A stretch of DNA of 31,973 bases from Saksenaea vasiformis B4078 (taxonomy: Eukaryota; Mucoromycota; Mucoromycetes; Mucorales; Saksenaeaceae), in the NCBI GenBank assembly GCA_000697055.1, contig JNDT01001465.1, forward strand, positions 1 through 31,973, in the 5' to 3' direction. The position numbers and the translations under genes are program-made. The notes below the pieces were generated by a model that did no database searches, had not been told where the DNA came from, and worked only from the letters and a program-made list of their open reading frames with translations. This document shows, one piece after another, positions 20,401-31,632 of the stretch. Position 1 is the first letter of the stretch. Every line of letters begins with the position of its first letter.

Positions 20401-23400
20401 TTGGTCACTTCGGCAATGGAGCGTACTTGATCCGTCAGATTGGCAGCCATGATATTCACGTTGTTTGTCAATTCGTACCATGTACCGGCAACACCCTGAA
20501 CGACAGCCTGGCCACCCAGCTTGCCTTCCGTGCCCACTTCTTTGGACACGCGTGTAACCTCGGACGCAAAAATACGCAATTGATCCACCATGTCATTGAC
20601 CGTGTTTTTCAGTTCGAGGATCTCGCCGCGGGTTTCAACTTCGATCTTTTTACTGAGGTCACCCAGCGCAACAGCTTTTGTTACTTGCGCAATGGAACGT
20701 ACTTGTGTCGTTAGATTAGCAGCCATGGTGTTGACATTGTCTGTCAGATTGAGCCAAGTACCAGCGACACCTTGGACAAACGCCTGGCCGCCCAATTTGC
20801 CTTCGGTACCCACCTCTTTTGAGACACGGGTGACTTCGGCAGCGAAAATACGCAGCTGGTCCACCATGTCATTGACGATATTCTTCAGTTCGGCAATCTC
20901 TCCGCCACTTTCCACCTCAATTTTTTTACTCAAGTCACCTAAAGCAACCGCTTTGGTCACCTCAGCAATGGACCGGACCTGACTTGTCAGGTTGGCAGCC
21001 ATGATATTGACATTATCCGTCAATTCGTGCCAGGTACCCGCGACACCTTGTACAACAGCTTGGCCACCCAATTTGCCTTCTGTACCGACTTCTTTGGAAA
21101 CACGTGTGACTTCCGAGGCAAACACCCGCAGTTGATCCACCATGTTATTGACGATATTCTTTAGTTCCAAAATCTCGCCGCCACTTTCCACCTCGATCTT
21201 TTTCGACAAATCGCCCAGCGCAACGGCTTTGGTGACTTCCGCGATCGATCGCACTTGCGTTGTCAAATTGGCTGCCATATGGTTGACATTGTCCGTGAGA
21301 TCCATCCATGTGCCACCCGCATTAGGGACAACGGCTTGACCTCCTAATAGCCCCTCGGTGCCAACTTCTTTGGCAACACGTGTGACTTCGGATGCAAAAA
21401 CGCGTAGTTGATCCACCATGTCATTCACGCTGTTCTTGAGTTGCAGGATTTCACCCCGTGTCTCCACCTCAATCTTTTTGCTCAGATCACCATTGGCCAC
21501 CGCAATGGTGACTTCTGCAATAGAGCGTACTTGTGTGGTGAGATTGGCAGCCATTTGGTTCACATTATCCGTCAGATCCATCCACGTTCCATCCACATTG
21601 GGCACCATGGCTTGCCCACCCAAATTACCGTCTGTGCCTACTTCCTTGGCCACACGTGTTACTTCCGCTGCAAAGACATTGAGCTGATCCACCATGTTGT
21701 TGACGGTGTTTTTCAAATCACGGATCTCGCCTCGTGTTTCCACGTCGATCTTTTTGCTAAGATCGCCTTTGGCTACCGCTTTTGTCACTTGGGCGATGGA
21801 GCGCACTTGGGTTGTCAGGTTAGCGGCCATGGTATTGACATTGTCTGTCAGATCCTTCCATGTACCGCTTACGCTCGGTACGATGGCTTCACCCCCTAGC
21901 TTGCCTTCCGTCCCGACCTCTCGTGCCACGCGTGTCACTTCTGCTGCAAAGACACGTAGTTGATCCACCATGTTATTCACAGTATCCTTCAAGTCCGAGA
22001 TCTCGCCGCTCACATTGACGGCGATTTTCTTGGATAGATCACCATTTGCTACGGCCTTTGTCACGACGGCGATGGAGCGTACTTGCGTTGTTAGATTGGT
22101 TGCCATTGTGTTGACGTTATCTGTCAGATCTTTCCATGTGCCATCGACGCTAGGTACGTCTGCCTGACCACCGAGTTTACCCTCTGTACCGACTTCCTTT
22201 GCTACCCGAGTGACTTCTGTGGAGAACACCCGAAGTTGATCCACCATGTCATTCACGGTATTTTTTAGATCCAAAATTTCACCCCGTGTTTCCACATCGA
22301 TCTTTTTGGAAAGATCGCCCTTAGCAACCGCCTTTGTTACAAGCGCAATCGAGCGCACTTGTGTTGTTAGATTGGCGGCCATGGTGTTGACATTGTCAGT
22401 GAGGTCTTTCCATGCGCCACCGACATCCTTCACGACAGCTTGCCCTCCCAGCTTCCCTTCAACACCTACTTCCAGTGAAACACGCCGAACCTCCGCAGAA
22501 AACAGCGTTAGTTGATCCACCTAAACATCAGCAAGATGAGTCCTTGTTCTTCCTTTCTTCCTTCCTTCCTTTCTTTCTTTCTTCGTACCATTTGGTTCAT
22601 TGTATTTTTTAGTTCTAAAATTTCGCCTTGGGCATTGGCCGTTACTTTTTTGCTTAAATCACCTTTGGCAACGGCTTTTGCTACAGCGGCAATATCACGT
22701 ACTTGACTGGTGATCTTTGTAGCCATCAGATTGACATTATCTGTCAAGTCTTTCCATGTGCCACCAACATCTCTGACAACAGCCTGACCACCGAGGATAC
22801 CAGCTGTTCCTACCTCAAGTGAAACGCGCGTGACCTCTGTAGCAAAGATGGAAAGCTGCGCAGGAAAAGGAAAAAAAAAGAAAAGAACGAGATGCGTTAG
22901 ACTGGGGAGTTTTTTTTCTTCTTTTTTCACCACTTACTTGATCGACCATGGTGTTGATTGTATCTTTGAGATCCAACATCTCACCTTTTACTTCAGCAGT
23001 TACTTTTTTGGTCAAGTCGCCCCGGGCGACGGATTTTGAGACCTGAGCAATGTCTCGGACTTGACTGGTTAGGTTAGCAGACATGATATTCATATTTTCC
23101 GTTAGGTCTTTCCAAATGCCATTGACGTCTGTCAGTTCTGCCTGAACGCCTAATTTGCCTTCGGTGCCGACCTCATGCACCACATGGGTGATTTTGGAAA
23201 CAAATAATTTAAGTTGGTTGACTGTAAATAGACACGTTAAATTTTTTTTTTGTTGGGTATTGGGAAACTGGGGGTAGTTTTTTTTTTTCTAGCTTACCCA
23301 TTGTGTTGAATGAGTTTTTGAGTACGACTGTTTCACCTTGAGCGGGGACAGTCATCGTTTTGCTCAGGTCGCCACTGGCAATGGCGGATGAGACATGAAT

Positions 23401-24550
23401 GATATCCCGTACTTGTTCCAGATGATTTTTTGTCATACTGTTCAGATTCACAACCACATCGTGCCACACGCCCTTTGTTTCACGAGAAACGGTGGTGTGC
23501 ACATCCAAATTGCCTTGTACACCGCTTTCGTTTGCCACACGCATCATTTCTTTGGTCAGGTTTTCCAGATGGTCGGCCATCATATTCACAGCACTTTTCA
23601 AATCGTCGACAGAAGAAGGTCGTGGAGAGGGTGTATTGGCGAGATGTCGTTCATGATTGCAGGTCACGCGCTGATGAAGTTCACCAGCATAGACGGCCGA
23701 GACCACTCGTATGGCTTGCGTGACGCAGTTGGCACAGACATTTTCATTTTCAATACTTGTGTGTGGGCCTGCGGGGGACGGTAGGTGGGTGACAGACGTA
23801 TGAAAGGGAGTGGGCATGGAGGCGACAGTGAATAAAGATGTGGAGACTGAAGCGATGATTAATATAATACTGCCTGTCTTTATCCCTTTTCTTAATAATA
23901 ATAATCAAGATGAACCTACCAAGGCTATCGTCGGTCGATAATGGGCCTTGAGAATGAAGGGTAGGCATCCTGTTTAATAGACAGGATTCTGTAATAGTCG
24001 GGAGACCATCTTCTGGGGTAGTTCTTTCATTTTTCTCAGCTATATTATCCTCTTGATTTTCTTCTTTTCGATTGTCATCATGGGAGTGGTCATGTTGGGG
24101 GACTAGAAGTTGATGTTGTTGTTGTAATGCTATGCGATACCTTAGGTTTTCAGATTCTAACTGTATCTGGCGTTGGGCAATTTTTTTGAGAGACGAGTCG
24201 ATAGTAATAAGCAATTCAGTATGGGATGGGTCACAGCCGTCAAGTAGGGTAGGGGATAGGCGGTTGTCGTCGTTCAAGCAATAATCATAATCGCTTTCTT
24301 CAATGCTGTGTACAACGCTTTGTACGTATTTGAGTACGGTAATATTCATGTCTTTGGATTCCAGAATGGAGGGTGATGATGGCGGGATTGAAGAGGTATC
24401 TTTGGAACTACTGGAGGCTGAATTACAGCGAGAATGTAGCAACGACGACGGAGAGGACAATGGCGGCGGTGGTGGTGGCGATGCAGAGCGTGAAGTACAC
24501 AGTTTTTTTGTTATATGAGAATGATTGTCGCCAGAAGAGGAGCGTTTCAT
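17406..24550 (-). CDS. nik1: Group III (Nik1-class) hybrid histidine kinase with an expanded poly-HAMP array
   Basis: Eight exons (23920-24550, 23298-23768, 22938-23221, 22589-22855, 19780-22520, 18520-19713, 17560-18436, 17406-17498) give 2185 aa, far above the roughly 1100-1400 aa usual for the class. Order: a Ser/Pro-rich N-terminus with no membrane helix; about 16 HAMP modules, most in 92-residue units carrying GDLSKK and MVDQLR.FA.EVTRV; HisKA with [13 protein letters not shown] (phosphoacceptor H1689); HATPase with N, G1 and G2 boxes ([25 protein letters not shown]); a degenerate receiver lacking acidic residues ([12 protein letters not shown].., FDTVIVNN); and a true receiver with [18 protein letters not shown] (D2105) and the Lys of VTKPLR. 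In other fungi this cytosolic class feeds the HOG osmostress pathway and is the target pathway of phenylpyrrole and dicarboximide fungicides. Introns are 61-151 nt. Exons 3 and 4 each encode about one HAMP unit, while exon 5 holds ten. Confidence 0.95.
19780..23768 (-). repeat. Coding tandem repeat, 276-bp HAMP units
   Basis: Within the kinase gene, units of 276 bp (92 residues) recur: ten lie end to end in the single exon 19780-22520, one each in the exons at 22589-22855 and 22938-23221, one in 23298-23768, and two more follow in 18520-19713. Protein similarity is highest in the middle of the large exon (units 5-9). The repeat gives a 276-bp ladder of spurious antisense ORFs. Confidence 0.93.
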
Positions 24551-25854
24551 AACCGCTCAAGATAAGAAAAAAAAAAGGAATACCAAAGATCGTGTTATAC
24601 TTTCGTGCGTTTTATAAAATTGAAGCGTGGGTTCTTTTCTTTTGGGCTGTATGATAAAAAGAAAAAGAACAAGAAAGTAGTGAATCGTTATATATATGCA
24701 ATATGATATGTGTATATATATATATAATATATATATACCAAATGTAAGGCGTCCGTAGAGAGAGAGAGAGAGACAAAAAAGAAAGAAGGAAAAAAAAGGC
24801 CCATTTTCCAGTACTTCCACCCGAGATTTTGACCTTTACAAAAGTGGGGTTTGACACCCAAAAAATTTAGTCATATGCATCTGTTTTTTTCGTCATTTGA
24901 CATGGTCTTATTCGTGTTTTCCCATTCTGCTTTCGATGTAACCGCTTCATACAATTGACCGAAACGTTTAGCATGGACGATTTGGTTGTTTCTTTGATCA
25001 AGTTTCTTGTTTTCAACACCGCGGGTAAATATTTAAAGATGACAGTTTGACTGAAACCTCGGATCGAATTTTTTTCATCGACTGGAAAAGGTTCTCGACC
25101 GTGATCTATTGACTTCTAATTTGTTGATCAGTGGGAAAGTAGCTGCCATGGGAGAGGCTGTCATGGGAGATTGTCATGGTGATATATACATATATCAGTG
25201 AAACGTTGGGGTTTTGAAGATGGACTTCTTGATGAGAAATAAGGTTTCAACGACGGCAAATCAGAGGTCTGGTAGTTTTCCTTATATAAGTTTGAAAAAG
25301 AGAGAGAGAGAGAGTTGAGTGAGTGAGAGAGCTGTAACAGGAATAAAAGTGGTTGCGGATAGAGAGACACAACCACGCGGTTGCTTTGTACTAGGTAGTA
25401 CGTATGGGTGTTCTTTGATGATCTATGGTTTTTGAAGCGAACAGAATTTAGGATGGGATTTTTTATGCATTGACAGTTTGTTTATTTTCAAGGTAAAGGC
25501 AGTTCCATAAAGAGGGAGTACAGCAAGAAGGGAGGATCTCCCTGTAAAAAAAAAAAAAGAAATAAATGTGAATGATGAAAGTAAGGGGGTGACAACTTCA
25601 ACAGGTTTGTTTATATGTCTCATCTTTCTTAACCAAGTCCCGCTGACATAGAGCAAAAAAGTGTACGTAAATGTGTGTGTGCGATTTTTTTTACTCTTAA
25701 CCATAAAAGGAAAATCGCATTAACAGTGTCGCTTCTGTTGTCCTGATCCCGACTCGGCTGATTTCCGACGTGGTCCCCTTTTGCTTTTCTTTTTTTCCCT
25801 CTCTTTTTTTGTTTCTCTTTTTCTTCTTCTTCTTCTTCTTCTTCTTCTCCCTTT

Positions 25855-25903
<49 letters not shown>

Positions 25904-25958
25904 CTCTCTTCTCTCTTCTCTCTTCTTTTCTTCATTTTTTCTTCTTTCTATTTAAATC
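24551..25958. promoter_or_regulatory. Divergent promoter region, kinase / homeobox gene, with simple repeats
   Basis: About 1.4 kb between two start codons on opposite strands. It holds a TA-rich stretch (about 24711-24738), a short GA run (about 24757-24773), another near 25301-25312, and the long pyrimidine tract described separately. No gene is supported; the ORFs here encode low-complexity peptides. Confidence 0.6.
25812..25933. repeat. 122-nt uninterrupted polypyrimidine tract ((CTT)n then (CT)n)
   Basis: Every base from 25812 to 25933 on the plus strand is C or T, including about nine CTT units and about nineteen CT units (25859-25896). It ends 25 nt before the homeobox ATG, so it is core promoter, 5' UTR, or both. 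CT-rich stretches are common near fungal transcription starts, but this one is very long. Confidence 0.93.
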
Positions 25959-26935
25959 ATGTCAGATAAAAAAAGCATTGAAACAAAAGATAATTCATCA
26001 TCTATCAAATCTCTGTTAAATCCTGAAGATGAAAAACCAAACAAGAGACAAAGTCTACGTATCAAATCTCATGAAGGTATATATATAAATAATCCACGTG
26101 GAATCATCAGATATTTAATATGTAAATTTCTTGTACATATATATATAGTTGCACCTACAACAAAAGCTAAACGTAAACGTATTACGCCTGAACAGTTTCG
26201 AAGATTATCAGAACTCTTTGAAAAGACGGATACGCCAAGTTATGAATTACGTGAAAAAGTAGCAAGGGAATTGAATATGACGAATCGTGAAGTACAGGTA
26301 TGCTGGGAAACTCTATTTTTCGGATTTCCATACTTAGAAACCATGTGATCTCCCCTCCTCCTACCTAACCTCAACCTCAACATCCGAGACTAACATTCTA
26401 TTAGGTCTGGTTCCAGAATCGTCGTGCCAAGGCTAATCGTGCTCGGATGCAAGAACAACAAAATCAATTATTGATTAGACGTCGAGAAACCATGTTCGTT
26501 TATCCTTCCTATCAACAATCTTCTACAAATCATTCCGGTCCCTTTTCACATTATGTTCCTCCACGTCGTCATCATCAACAAGATCAATCCGATCACTATA
26601 TTAAATCTCGTTCCTGGGCTGATAAACCTTCTCGTCTCCATTTACACTATCCTCCTCCTCCTCAAGATCAACAACCTTCTCCCTGTGATAGTCATGCTTC
26701 CTTCTCTAGTACTGGCTCCTCTTCCTCTGTTGTATCCACACCAACCTTCCCATCCTTTATGACTCCCATCGATATCTTAGCAACCGCTGCCGAATATGTT
26801 CAACGGTGTGATGAAGAACAAAAGGAAGTAGAACGTGCTGAAAAAAGACGACGAAAAGATGATTCCGAAAACATCTCCTCTTCCTCCTCCTCCTCCTCCA
26901 CTGACCGTCCGCAATGTTGGAGACCTTGGCTTTAA
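25959..26935 (+). CDS. Homeodomain transcription factor
   Basis: Three exons (25959-26076, 26149-26297, 26405-26935) give 265 aa. A homeodomain spans about residues 45-104: KAKRKRITPEQFRRLSEL (helix 1), SYELREKVARELNM (helix 2) and NREVQVWFQNRRAKANRAR (recognition helix, Q93-N94 at the classical 50/51 positions). It is of the typical 60-residue class, not TALE. The rest is low complexity: a short charged N-terminus (LLNPEDEKPNKRQ), then regions rich in Gln, His, Pro and Ser (residues about 110-210), and a Lys/Arg cluster (ERAEKRRRKDD) that could be a nuclear signal. It is presumably a nuclear DNA-binding regulator; targets are unknown. Introns are 72 and 107 nt, the second inside the recognition-helix region between NREVQ and VWFQ. 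The ATG follows a long pyrimidine tract. Short homeodomain proteins of this kind are common in Mucoromycota. Confidence 0.93.
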
Positions 26936-29213
26936 ACCTTTTTTTTTATTCAAACTTTGCTTCCCTATTAGTGTACATATTCCCATTTCTTTTTTTCTTT
27001 TGCCCAGCTTATTCAAAATAAATACAGAAGGAGGAAAGGAAAACCAAAAGGATTTCATAAATGAGCAATCAAAACTTATAAAAAAAAAAGGTTGACCGCC
27101 CGCCAAAAAGTGTATATTATCCATTTGTGTTACCTTTAGTTAGTTTGAATAGAAACAGTGTCATTCAATATATAAAGATTACATCGTGTAAGATACCCTT
27201 TGTAACACAGAAACCCTTCATCTCTTTGAAAATTCAACTGGATCACGTAAATGACAATCACTCGAAAGACATGACCAAGACCCAACTTCTTTGTTCCCGA
27301 CTAACCAAATCCTCCATTCTTCTCATCATGAACACTGTCGCATGCTTTGCAAATGAATATCACTTTTTTTGTGATTTTTTAGACGTCGCTCTTTTAAATA
27401 CATTTTCAAAAGAAAGAAAAAAGAATGTAGATAAACTCATTCAAACTGATTATGCACAAGACACACCATTCATTGTCAAACATAGAATGGAAAAGGCTAT
27501 AAAGTTCTCATTCCTTTCTCCCAGAACTTATTGATCCCTACAAGATTATGCTGAAAGGAAGAAACGAACGCCCTACTTTATGTCTAACAAGTATGACATG
27601 ATGCACCTGTCTTCCGGATATAGATAATCGTATCACTTGTTGAACAAGAACTAATCCAAGTTACATCAAAACAAAAGATAAACAAGCAACACAAACTGGT
27701 TAAATTCCATCTAATATGCATTCACCGGATCAGTGAAACTTACTCAGACCTGCAGTGCGCAGCATCAAGACATCTGTCACCATGTCATTACCACTGTAAA
27801 AGCATATTTCTTTTTTGATAGCGTCAAAGAACGAGTATTGTTATTATTATTATTTTGTTATCGATGAGATGAATCCTAATGCATAAAGAAAAAAAAAGGC
27901 GGCGTTGCAGCTAGTTGATTAAATTGCTGGCAAAGAAAAGAAAAAAAAAGTTGCCGAGAGCCTCGATGGTTACACACCGCAGTCTTAGTTTTTATGTTTG
28001 CTTTTCTATTTCAAACTTAAAAAATTAAGAATAAGCCTCATCTTCTCTATTCCATTATATTCTCGCATCGTCACTGCTCCCCAACCCGCCAAAAATAGTC
28101 TCTCCATCATGCGAAAGATTCCAGCTACTCTTACTGCGATTGTCGTCTTGCTCTGGCATAGGCGTCAGGTGAAAGTAGCTCCTTTTTGGTTATTCTATTT
28201 TAGACTTGTTGTTTCTCAGATCCGTTGTTAAACAATGTACTTTAAGTGTACGTTTATGGACAAGAGAAGGTAACACAAGCAGAGTGAGGTTGCCCCTACT
28301 ACCTTTTTACCATGATATCCTAAAACTAAGCATGCATGATGCATTCTAATACAACGTTCTCAGCTATGTAAGTTAGCTTAAAATGATTTGCATCGAGCTT
28401 CAATGCTGCTTTCTTTACGCCAAACTTTATGATAGAAATGACGTATATGCTGTTGCTTTTAGTGACGGTAAGTACTTAAACGGAAGATTCAAAATACGTA
28501 GTGTAAGCGGTTAGAGTTACTCATCTCTGTCAAAGTGATAAACAACTAATAATAGCACAAATAGAATAGTTTACAAGGGAATGGTAGCTATGCAAAATGA
28601 TCAAGTAAAAAAGATAACTTGCTGTAGAAAGCAAGTGATCCGCGTCAGCTGGAGAAAAGGGGGGCCGCAGTTGCAGTTAAATTACAAATGGGAAATTAGG
28701 TTGTGCTACGAAAAAGATAACACCCTAAGGGAACCGTCGTCTTCTCAAGCAGCAGAAGAGCAGTGCGCTCGTGAAGAAAAGCAGCGAATCGAATTCAAAC
28801 CGCACTCGGCTTGCGATAACCTTAACACTCGCAGTGGTGTGTGACGGAGGCAGCAGCACTGCTTTTAAACGAAACTACCTGAATTGTTTGACTTTTTGCC
28901 GCCATATCCTGGGCTCTCAGTTTGTGTGACACGTTAAACTTCTGCTTTGTAAACAAGAAACCGATAAACTTGTTCTTTATTGATTCATCATCCAGGTAGG
29001 TGGTTCTTTCATCTGCGCGGACCTTTCCCAGTGCACTTAAGTCACGGAGAAGTATGACGTAAGTTTCTTTTTGACGTGGCAGCAATTCTTACCTGCCCGA
29101 AGACAGCACACCAGGTGCCTAACGAGAGGCTTGTTGGCAGTTCCTTACTGCCTAGCCCCGATATGGGGCGGTTGTTGTTGCTGCTGCGGTCGTTGTAATG
29201 AGAGGGGTCTTGA
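26936..29213. other. AT-rich spacer without a recognisable gene
   Basis: About 2.3 kb. Open stretches on the plus strand (27127-27534, 27998-28231, 28581-28844) and minus strand (28822-29245) lack motifs and do not extend by splicing. The part nearest 29213 lies just 3' of the Fanzor-type gene and is where an omega-RNA-like guide and element end would be expected by analogy with TnpB/Fanzor loci; I cannot delimit either. Confidence 0.4.
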
Positions 29214-31632
29214 CTATAGCTGATGTCCATTTTCCATGTAGGCAACTAAAATCCTTCTCATGTTTCTCCCCGCGTTCACATCACAGTTCCAGAACTATAC
29301 AATAGAATAATAGCTCCAATAACACTTACTAATGGTCTGGGAACTTGGTCATTCGCAGCTTGTCCCAACTGATGGTGGTGGCACACCTTGATCGGATACA
29401 CGCTGCTGCGATTATCTGTAATGGCTATATTAAAGATCCAGTTAGAGTAACAAGAATGCAGCCTGATATTTACTTGCCTAATGGTCGAAGCTCTGGGCAT
29501 TGTGATGTCGGATGCATCGTTCGTTCGTTCTCATCAAGACAATACCGTTTGGCTTTCCCAGCCCCGACAAACCGAACTACTTTGGTTCTATTGATGAAGT
29601 CAATTCTCGAATATTCGCAGCGGTTTGATCCATACTCGTGTGGACATCGTGTTGTTGCTGCTCGAAACTGTTCCGTGTCATGGTCGCAGTTTGAACACAC
29701 CTTGCTAGTGTTGTATTCATCGACCAGAACAACGAGATCGTGCCTTGCGACAACTTGCCGGAATGTCTAGTATTTGGAATGCGTGAGACTTGTCTATAAG
29801 AACTTGTAAATGCTGACCTTCACCGGAACTGGACCCTGGCCCCGCATTGTAGGTCGCAAATCCGCGTCACCATACGCAATGATTGCTGGCTGTTCCGGGT
29901 GAGGACGTTGCCGGCGGCCTTATGACGGGTAACGTTCTAATGAAACACAGTGAGTTATTGGACACCTTCCGTTGGCGTACCTGAGCGTCGTCGGTCAAAT
30001 TGTACAGAAACAGACACTCCATCGGTTTGCAAGTAATAGGCAAACTCCAACTGCACTTCTGATTGATCATCTTCAAAAAGCAAAATCGTTTGGACGATGG
30101 ACTCAAAACAGAATATTGCTTACGTTCAGGATCAAATCGTCGACGTTTCGCTTGGCATTTATCAATATTAAAAATTTCTTCCCAAAGTGTCTCTTTCCAC
30201 TCGCTGTCACGGCAACGATGCTCGAAGTCTTGTTGAGGCATGTATGCCCTTCGCAGTGGACCTCGTTGTGGGCCCTAGAATGAAAATGATTAGTTGTATG
30301 TATTGCACAAACTTTGTTACGAGAAAGCGCTCGGGTACGTGCTGATTTGCTAAGTAGGCGTCTCGCAGTAGATACCACAGCACTCTTGTGAATATAGGAA
30401 AATGGCCAATCTGATGGTCGGTTATCGGAAGTAGAGACCAGACTTTCCCGTTATATTCCGTAATGATGCAAGTGATATATATACTGGACAATACCCGGCA
30501 TGAGCGGAGCAGCTTCGTCGTCTTCTGGATCCAAATCATGGATTTCCACTCCAGCCATATGACGTTCGTAAAGTTCATGCTGGATACTATGAAAGTGGCG
30601 TAAATGTTAATCAATTACAGACGGTTAGTCTGTCGTACTTACCGGTAAAACTCTGCCACTTCTGCTCGACGAGGCATATCTTCCCACGTGTCATCTTGCA
30701 ATGGTTCGTTACAGCTACATCAGCCATAAATGATAGAGATGAGATCACCAGGCCTTTAAAAGAGCTTATTTACCATGATGAGCGGGGCCGCCACCAGGAA
30801 GGTTCCCTCTAATCTGTTCCTTCAAATGGACAAAGTATGCGCGGAAGACCATTTTCAGGAATATAGGGACATTTACTACCAAATGTCGTTTTACGTCTAT
30901 TGGTACAAATTATTAATGATTATGGAGTATTGATAATATGAACGTTAAAGTACTTTGAATTATTTGGGCGGGAAAAGTATATGCAGATGGACCGTACACT
31001 CCTTGAACTTCTACGATCTCGTAAAAGGCTATTACGTATATTTTTAGGAATAGTCGATGCATATGAGCAGCTGGCAGCAGTATATATATCTTACGTTCAT
31101 TAGCATCGACATTCCTACGGAGAGGATGGAAGTGCGACATGAAAGTTTCGAGTAGATCGACCTGCCATTCCAGCTAAACAACGTAGCTTTCCGTTAGATA
31201 TCTTGATAGAACTATTCTGTACTTGCATCTACGCCCCGGTTCACCGTACTGACTCGGTTGTTGGCGAACCGGTAGGCCTTGCTCCAAAAAATCTTTGTCG
31301 TAATGGGCGGGAACTGGAAAGCATTTTCTGTACCAAGTCCTTCGACCCAGCGACGCAAATGGAGGTTCGCCAGGTTAACTGCATCGCGTTTCATTACATG
31401 GTATTCTTCGGCAACAAGTCGAAATTGCTCCTGTCAATAGCGTGTTAATAAGATATTGGTTGTTGGAATGAATACTCACCCGTAAGTATTTTTAGTCGTT
31501 GTTAAGAAAACTTGAAAGCTTTAGCTTTCTCCTAACCCTTCCGATCCTACCATCGGTTTGTGGCAGAAGCGATTGGCGGTACCGTTGTCGTTGCCGCTGC
31601 CGTGGCGGCCCTTCTTCTGCAAGGCGCTCCAT
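29214..31632 (-). pseudogene. Fanzor-type (TnpB-like, OrfB zinc-ribbon) gene with premature stop and missing RuvC-I segment
   Basis: Supported exons on the minus strand: 31480-31632, about 31255-31430, 31095-31173, 30774-30875, about 30638-30718, 30495-30586, 30321-30442, 30124-30274, 29981-30058, 29818-29918, 29478-29766, 29330-29415, 29214-29294. From about 30718 to the stop all phases agree. C-terminal motifs identify the family: QTDGVSVSVQF, PAIIAYGDADL, PVK, VVLVDEYNTSKVCSNC (TnpB-like zinc ribbon) and FWNCDVNAGRNMRRIL (RuvC-III; Asp kept, usual Arg replaced by Cys). Such proteins are RNA-guided DNA nucleases of eukaryotic transposons. Oddities: exon 1 has an in-frame TAA (31492-31494) where the left copy has Arg; phases of the exons ending at 30774 and starting near 30718 do not match; and no D-x-G RuvC-I motif exists between QFDRRRS and PAIIAYG, which only a 62-nt intron separates. 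One intron (29416-29477) uses a GC donor. Probably inactive as a nuclease. Confidence 0.7.

Noticed and set aside
19875..22515. Series of plus-strand ORFs of 65-163 codons repeating every 276 bp
   Set aside because: They are antisense shadows of the HAMP-repeat exon; their periodicity follows the repeat unit and their peptides are only the complement of the conserved coding strand.
19780..22520. Satellite or CRISPR-like array
   Set aside because: The 276-bp units are continuous coding sequence with HAMP motifs and no spacers.
25720..25969. ORFs encoding Arg/Glu-rich or Phe/Leu/Ser-rich peptides
   Set aside because: They are translations of the CTT/CT simple repeat in different frames.
29385..29415. 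A TnpB-like 'RD..AA..I' motif in an alternative frame (IIAAACIR)
   Set aside because: The phase-consistent frame reads DNRSSVYPIKVC, and the true RuvC-III-like motif WNCDVNA occurs in the next exon.
30443..30494. A frameshift in the right Fanzor copy between the acidic block and WSLLP
   Set aside because: A 52-nt GT..AG intron joins the two parts in phase 1, and the left copy has a matching intron at 163-219.
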